Shown here: in pieces, positions 43,107-47,643 of the stretch
How positions within the stretch are numbered: the first letter of the stretch is position 1
Layout of the letters: each line of letters opens with the position of its first letter
From: Clostridia bacterium
GTDB lineage: Bacteria; Bacillota; Clostridia; Peptostreptococcales; JAAYPU01
Assembly: GCA_016278615.1 (NCBI GenBank)
Contig: JADQBM010000001.1
Span: forward strand, 1 to 47,643
Reading direction: 5' to 3'
DNA: 47,643 nucleotides
Notes under the pieces: model-generated
What the model saw: the letters and a program-made list of their open reading frames with translations, nothing else
Database searches by the model: none
What the model was told of the DNA's origin: nothing
Program-made: the position numbers and the translations under genes

Positions 43107-45443
43107 TTATCTAGAAAATCTTTTAATAATATTATCTTGCTGAACCGGAGACATCGCTATAAAATATGCTGATAATCCACCCATTCTTACACGGAGACCT
43201 TTATGATTTTCCGGATGTATTTTTGCATCTTTAAGATCATCTACATTTGTACTTGTTATGGTCATAATTTGTCCACCAAGATCACAAAATGACTTAATTA
43301 AGCCTTTCATCCTTTGTATCCCGGACTCACCAATAAATTCATTGGAGTTAACAGATATATCTAGAGGACATCCACAATAATAACGTAGCAAATCTGGCTT
43401 GGTTATACTCTTTATAGCGGCTGTTGGACCATTGACATCTGCTCCTGGATTAGGTGTATAATTTGGTGCCAGAGCGTCCCCAAAAAACCGTCCATCAGCA
43501 GATGCGCCAATATCACGCCCTAAAATTGCATAGTTTTCAAATGTACCTATCCCAACGGGAAACATCATAGTGTTCTGCTTCCTTTTCCAAGTTTCAACGT
43601 GCTCTTCAAAATCCCTAAGCATTTTTACTGCAATATCATCTACATAATCATCGTCATTTCCAAATTTAGGTGCGTTTTGCACTTTTGCTCTCAGTACATC
43701 GTGACCTTTCCAGTTATCCTTTAATCCTTTTATAAGTTCATCCATAGAGACTGACTTTTCATCATATACAAGTTTTTTAATTGCTGCCAGTGCATCCACT
43801 GTGTTGGCTAGTCCTGTTATTAATATCAGATGAAATATATATTTAGCCCCATCCTGACTGAGATCTCTACCTTTTTCTATGCAATTGTCCATTATAGAAG
43901 ACATCAAAGGATCTGGTGCAATCATATAAGATAACCCAAAGTTTGAAAGACGCCGTCTACATTGAAAATCAATACGATCAAACATCTGAATTTTATATGC
44001 TTCGTAAAATTGCTGAAAGTTCCTAAACGCAACAGGATCTCCTGTATCAATTCCTTCTTTCTGATTATTACTTAATGAAACTCCTCTGAATAGTGCCCAT
44101 TCAAGACACTTTAAATTCATTATATGGGCATAACTGAAATGACTTTTGCCTGGAATGAGTGTTTCCCAGCATCCGTCATTGGAATAGTCTCTTGCATCTT
44201 CAACAGGTATGCCTAAATCCACAAATCCAGGTATGATGGTATCATCATAATAAATCATAGGCTCGCCCTGTCCATACCGAAGCACCTGTCCCAAGAGATC
44301 AAGGAAAGATTCTGGACTGTTTTTATGGATTCGCGCTGCAAGTGTCGGCATTAGAAGCTGCATCTCATGCATGATTTCCACAAACATATACGATACATCA
44401 TTCGTTGCATCATTACCGTATCTATCCACTCCACCTACAATACAGTTCATGAGCCAGTCATTGCCAGATTGGCCGTAATTAAAGTTGGCATCACTATTTA
44501 AATCTTCTTTTTCTTGCCATGTTAGGGCACGTTGATTATAACCGCCTGTCGTATTGACAGCTTCAAATTCTTCAGGTGTCACACCTTGTGAGAATAATCC
44601 AAAGTTATAATGATTTTCAGCTTTTTTTGTATCTATAATAATTCTTTCATTACATTTAACAAGAAAATTACCAATAATATCATATGCACGCTCTTTCGTA
44701 ATACTATTCCCATCAACATCTTTCTTATAGTAAGGATATAATATCTGATCAGCACGTCCTAAAGGGACGTATTCCCCCCCACTATTAACAATACAATAAG
44801 TACACCAATACGCCTGCGCTGCTTCCATAAGGTTTCTTGCAGGATTGAAGGGAACATGACTGCAAACTTCATATATTTCATAAAGCTCTCTTTTTCTGAT
44901 GGGATCTATACATGCCAATGCTTCTTTTAATGCTGTTTGCGCATGTCTTTGACCAAATTCAGTAAGTCCATCTAATGCGATTAACATTGCTCTATATTCA
45001 TTTAATGCTGCTTCATCTGGATCGATTGACCTTAATTGCTTATCAATAGCGGTATTAATTTCTTCTTTAATGCCTTTAACGCCAATATTGACTACTTTCT
45101 CATACTGAGGTGGGTGGTGTCCCCAAACGGAAGCTTCGTTAAGATTATATTTTGCAGCCTGCTCACCTTCTTTATCTGTATAATACTTAGGCATCACAGT
45201 TCCCCAACCAACACTATTCTGGTTTGGATTACCTACTATTATCTCGTCATCTTTCACAATTGCAGGAAGATACCGACACATATAGGCTTGCGCCATCGCT
45301 TTTCTAATAACCATTGGCTCATTGACAAGATGTTTATTTCCATCAAGAATGTTAACATCTTTAAAATGCCATATTCCTGGATCGTTGTATTCAACTTCAA
45401 ATAATCTTTTCTTAAGCTTTTTTAATCTTGATGTGAGTATCAT
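43107..45443 (-). CDS. Glycyl radical enzyme 2, divergent PFL-like family member
   Basis: Protein of 778 aa. Active-site motif DGCWET: Cys425 is followed by Trp426 where most dehydratase-type relatives have Val, while Glu427 is kept. The glycyl loop is RMGGLSAYF (radical Gly756), with Gly-Gly-Leu in place of Ala-Gly-Tyr. The rest follows the fold (RADQILYPYYKKD, VDALAAIKKLVYDEKS). The changes around both radical residues imply an altered active site, so substrate cannot be transferred from characterised members. It heads an operon with activase 2 and is preceded by a GntR-type promoter. Neighbours (IolB-like isomerase, transaldolase) suggest a sugar-derived substrate. Confidence 0.88.
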   Translation of the reverse strand: MILTSRLKKLKKRLFEVEYNDPGIWHFKDVNILDGNKHLVNEPMVIRKAMAQAYMCRYLPAIVKDDEIIVGNPNQNSVGWGTVMPKYYTDKEGEQAAKYNLNEASVWGHHPPQYEKVVNIGVKGIKEEINTAIDKQLRSIDPDEAALNEYRAMLIALDGLTEFGQRHAQTALKEALACIDPIRKRELYEIYEVCSHVPFNPARNLMEAAQAYWCTYCIVNSGGEYVPLGRADQILYPYYKKDVDGNSITKERAYDIIGNFLVKCNERIIIDTKKAENHYNFGLFSQGVTPEEFEAVNTTGGYNQRALTWQEKEDLNSDANFNYGQSGNDWLMNCIVGGVDRYGNDATNDVSYMFVEIMHEMQLLMPTLAARIHKNSPESFLDLLGQVLRYGQGEPMIYYDDTIIPGFVDLGIPVEDARDYSNDGCWETLIPGKSHFSYAHIMNLKCLEWALFRGVSLSNNQKEGIDTGDPVAFRNFQQFYEAYKIQMFDRIDFQCRRRLSNFGLSYMIAPDPLMSSIMDNCIEKGRDLSQDGAKYIFHLILITGLANTVDALAAIKKLVYDEKSVSMDELIKGLKDNWKGHDVLRAKVQNAPKFGNDDDYVDDIAVKMLRDFEEHVETWKRKQNTMMFPVGIGTFENYAILGRDIGASADGRFFGDALAPNYTPNPGADVNGPTAAIKSITKPDLLRYYCGCPLDISVNSNEFIGESGIQRMKGLIKSFCDLGGQIMTITSTNVDDLKDAKIHPENHKGLRVRMGGLSAYFIAMSPVQQDNIIKRFSR

Positions 45444-45527
45444 AATACCGTTCCCTTCCTTATTATAATCATTTTCTTATATTAAGATGAATGAATGTCT
45501 TTATGTAAGATTTCTAAAGAATTGTTA

Positions 45528-45615
45528 TTATATACAATTTACAATTATAGTATTATTTATCTCTAAATTGTATACATTTTAATATAAGTATATATAGTTG
45601 CTTAATTGTTGTCAA
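45528..45615 (-). promoter_or_regulatory. GRE2 operon promoter with GntR-type sites
   Basis: Minus strand: -35 TTGACA (45610-45615), 17 bp, -10 TATACT (45587-45592). ATGTATACAATT (core 45570-45575) lies about 12 bp beyond the -10 and a weaker AATTGTATATAAT site lies near 45528-45540. Confidence 0.78.
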
Positions 45616-45767
45616 TATGAAACATCAATTTGTCTCTTAATATTGAAGTGTATTATTTTTATCTTGCATTTATTTTACATTCAATCGGTATGTCAATAAT
45701 TATTTACTTAGCAATAGGAGCAACTTTAGAAAAAGTGTCTGGAATTTATATCTTCACCTATCAAAAA

Positions 45768-45787
45768 GAAGCACCCTCAGGTGCTTC
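45768..45787 (-). terminator. Terminator of the transaldolase-IolB operon (GAAGCACC type, copy C)
   Basis: GAAGCACC-CTCA-GGTGCTTC stem-loop followed by TTTTTG on the minus strand. Preceded, after the IolB-like stop, by CTCTCCCATTTTTATATATT, as in copies A and B. Confidence 0.85.
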
Positions 45788-45840
45788 TTTAATCAAATAT
45801 ATAAAAATGGGAGAGAGATAACAATAAGATTGTTTACATG

Positions 45841-46629
45841 TTATTTTTCAGGCCATATTTTTACGTCTTTCTCTAACAGCCATTTGTGTTGGTCTTCATT
45901 GTCTCGGCTGGTCCAAGGGTTATTATCATAGTGGCGGATCATCCAAGTATAGTGCATGGCATATCCGGGAGCTGCAACCTGTGGATGAGACGGGCCACCA
46001 GGTATACATAAAATACTGTTATGGTTAATTCTATATACATCATCTCCAATAAATCCTGCCCCAAAGCCTTGTTCTTTGTTGAATTTATAAAGATACACTT
46101 CAGGTTGTGGGTGACCATGGGGAATGTAACTGGACCATTTGCCGGGATAATTTATGACTTCACCAATTACCAAATTGGAATAGGGAGCATTGGAATAATC
46201 AATGACTGTTCTCACAACTCTACGAGCCGTGTCATTCCAAACGTTTTCCCCAAAGATATCACTTTGGCAATCTCCTTTAGCATAAAAAACCGGTTCAAAG
46301 TCATTTTCATTTGTTGTTTTTTGTATCAAAATCTCTGATTCTTTCTTAGCGTTGATGATGACCTGAATTCCTTTTGGCACATGAAGAACAATGGGATCTT
46401 CATCAAAAATTGAGTTTCTTTCCACTACTTCTGTTCTTCCATTCCAGTTAAAAGTAATTTTACCTGTTGAGAGTAAAAAAACGGTTTCTTTTTCTTGATC
46501 TATAAATACGACTTCATCATCGCTTTTCATTTTCTGCATGCCAATATCCATAAGCATATTTTCATGTTTGTTTTTCATGTTGGTTAACTCATTGTATCCA
46601 TCCGAAAAACTTCCGAAGTTTTCAAGCAT
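45841..46629 (-). CDS. IolB/KduI-family sugar isomerase (cupin)
   Basis: Protein of 262 aa with the bicupin pattern of 5-deoxy-glucuronate isomerase. The C-terminal half is typical: VIGEVINYPGKWSSYIPHGH, then EVYLYKF (His, His, Glu metal ligands), NSILCIPGGPSHPQVAAPGY and a conserved YTWMIRH. The enzyme interconverts an aldose and a ketose or related sugar acids. No other myo-inositol genes are present, so the inositol reaction is unlikely here; it follows a transaldolase by 12 bp, and a sugar isomerase feeding that aldolase fits. Related isomerases act on sulfoquinovose in sulfoglycolysis (my recollection, to be checked). AAGGAG precedes ATG 46629. Confidence 0.8.
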   Translation of the reverse strand: MLENFGSFSDGYNELTNMKNKHENMLMDIGMQKMKSDDEVVFIDQEKETVFLLSTGKITFNWNGRTEVVERNSIFDEDPIVLHVPKGIQVIINAKKESEILIQKTTNENDFEPVFYAKGDCQSDIFGENVWNDTARRVVRTVIDYSNAPYSNLVIGEVINYPGKWSSYIPHGHPQPEVYLYKFNKEQGFGAGFIGDDVYRINHNSILCIPGGPSHPQVAAPGYAMHYTWMIRHYDNNPWTSRDNEDQHKWLLEKDVKIWPEK

Positions 46630-46641
46630 ATATTTTTCTCC

Positions 46642-47643
46642 TTAATATTGAATCATAAATTTTCTTATGATTTTTACCAAATCGTCATAACCCGCTGCAA
46701 ATTGATCCAATGTCTTATTAACAGCACCGTAAGTATCAAATTCTTTTACAGACATGCTTTCATAGGCTTTTACAAAGTCCGGAACCTGAAGCAATTGTTT
46801 GATATAATCAGGATTCACTTCATCATCCATTCTTGCCTTTACTTCAATATTGGATTCATTAAACATTTTCTGATATTTATAAGGGATGGTCATCAAAACT
46901 TCTCCACCAATAAACTCTGACCAGTGGTGATGATTTCTGTAAGCTGCTGTTAAGAGTTTGGTTTTATAGCCTTTTTCTTTGTAGATTTTATAGGCTTTCT
47001 TAAAGCATGCAATCCCCGCAAATTCCAAAGCAGCTGGGTCTAATACCATTTTGTCTCTGCCTACTACATGTTTGATCCAATCATCTGTACGTCCAATCAT
47101 GATGGTACAGACGGGATTTATTTTTGAGTTGTCGAGTCCTTCAGCTTCTCTTCTTTTTAAGCCTCTTTCTACTGCCTCTGCTACTGCAAGGGCTTGGGGC
47201 GTTGTAAAGGATACTGTTGCATTGATGCTGACACCTTTATAAGTGGCTTCTTCAAATGCTTTAATACCTGCTGATGTGGCTGGCATCTTCACTTGAATGT
47301 TAGGCGCCAATGTTGCAAAATACACCGCCTGTTCAACGAGCTTTTCTACATTATTAAAATACTTTGTATTGGTTTGTATGGATATTCTTCCAGTTCCCTT
47401 TGACGGGTCGAAAACAGGTTCCAAGAGTTTTGCGCCATCCAAAGCCATTTTTTCTATAACCATCCAAGAAATTTCATCTTCAGATGATGTGGGATGACTT
47501 TCCACTAATTCCTTAATGTAATCCTTATAGCTATCCAATTCACTATCGAGAACATTCTTAACGATAACGGGATTGGTGGTTGCCCCTGTGGCACCTCTTT
47601 CAATAGCATAAGTCAGTTCTTTAACAGAACATGAATCGTTCCA
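46642..47643 (-). CDS. Transaldolase-family protein (5' end beyond the window)
   Basis: At least 333 residues visible. The frame is open to the right edge, so the start is outside; the TTG at 47538 is internal. The first visible residues WNDSC lead into GATGATTNPVIV, the transaldolase TTNP motif with the conserved Asp before it. The Schiff-base lysine is in VKMPATSAGIKAF, and NATVSF and CTIMIGRTDDW follow, as in TalB-type enzymes. It would transfer a dihydroxyacetone unit between sugars. It shares an operon with the IolB-like isomerase. Sulfofructose transaldolases belong to this broad family, so ordinary transaldolase or a sulfosugar enzyme are both possible. Confidence 0.85.
   Translation of the reverse strand, partial: WNDSCSVKELTYAIERGATGATTNPVIVKNVLDSELDSYKDYIKELVESHPTSSEDEISWMVIEKMALDGAKLLEPVFDPSKGTGRISIQTNTKYFNNVEKLVEQAVYFATLAPNIQVKMPATSAGIKAFEEATYKGVSINATVSFTTPQALAVAEAVERGLKRREAEGLDNSKINPVCTIMIGRTDDWIKHVVGRDKMVLDPAALEFAGIACFKKAYKIYKEKGYKTKLLTAAYRNHHHWSEFIGGEVLMTIPYKYQKMFNESNIEVKARMDDEVNPDYIKQLLQVPDFVKAYESMSVKEFDTYGAVNKTLDQFAAGYDDLVKIIRKFMIQY

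Larger units (their letters stand above)
45444..45840. other. Gene-less regulatory region between GRE2 and the IolB-like gene
   Basis: About 400 bp without a credible gene. It contains the GRE2 promoter and GntR sites (45528-45615) and the terminator of the transaldolase-IolB operon (45768-45787). A 63-codon plus-strand ORF (45630-45821) runs through that terminator and has no ribosome site of note. Confidence 0.7.

Noticed and set aside
45630..45821. 63-codon plus-strand ORF upstream of GRE2
   Set aside because: It reads through the GAAGCACC terminator in antisense, has no ribosome site and resembles nothing.
45841..46629. myo-Inositol catabolism
   Set aside because: Only an IolB-like protein is present; no iolC, iolD, iolE or iolG relative is seen in the window.

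Overview
The window looks like an anaerobic, low-GC Clostridia chromosome (Alkaliphilus/Natronincola-like in flavour; genus not provable from the sequence). The signs are AT-rich intergenic DNA, strong AGGAGG ribosome sites, two glycyl radical enzymes with activases, a tungsten/molybdenum aldehyde:ferredoxin oxidoreductase, split transketolases and class II FBP aldolase. Every supported gene lies on the minus strand, so operons read from high to low coordinates. I found no tRNA, rRNA or CRISPR array.

Region 1 (1-10.5 kb) looks like the end of an integrative conjugative element: a partial D12-class adenine methylase, a small HTH protein, two ArdA-like antirestriction proteins (one frameshifted) and a DUF4314 protein. 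It carries two metal-resistance operons: cadC-type regulator / HMA protein / P1B-ATPase, and ArsR-type regulator / mercuric reductase / Fe-S metallochaperone. The P1B operon is flanked by two copies of a gene-plus-hairpin unit, one intact and one decayed. The next gene is rlmD, whose 3' end is a known integration hotspot, so the element boundary probably lies near 10.58 kb.

Region 2 (10.6-16.1 kb) is ordinary chromosome: rlmD, a Ca2+-type P-ATPase with an unusual TM4 motif, a MITE-like inverted-repeat element, a carboxymuconolactone decarboxylase-like protein and an acyl-CoA thioesterase.

Region 3 (16.2-33.6 kb) is a first catabolic system. A YesN/YesM-type two-component pair and an ATPase-dead RbsA-like protein precede one long operon: zinc alcohol dehydrogenase, glycyl radical enzyme 1 and its activase, RbsABC-type sugar importer, split transketolase, MoaD-like protein and aldehyde:ferredoxin oxidoreductase. 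An SDR follows as a separate unit. Two AAGAATGCCC repeats exactly 21 bp apart abut the operon's likely promoter.

Region 4 (33.9 kb to the right edge) is a second, parallel system: transaldolase (cut by the window edge) and IolB-like isomerase; glycyl radical enzyme 2 (atypical GCWE motif) and activase; a GntR regulator; SDR plus FBP aldolase; a nitroreductase; and a split transketolase / cupin / alcohol dehydrogenase / SDR operon. Four promoters here have a 17-bp spacer and a GTATAC-centred site at or beside the -10, which defines a probable GntR regulon. Three operon ends share the same extended terminator.

Working together (inference): an unusual carbohydrate is imported, isomerised, split by transketolase or transaldolase, and the leftover fragment is reduced or oxidised by ADH/SDR and processed by a glycyl radical enzyme, with aldehydes oxidised by the AOR. 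A sulfosugar (sulfoquinovose-type) or a branched sugar would fit; the sequence alone does not settle the substrate.
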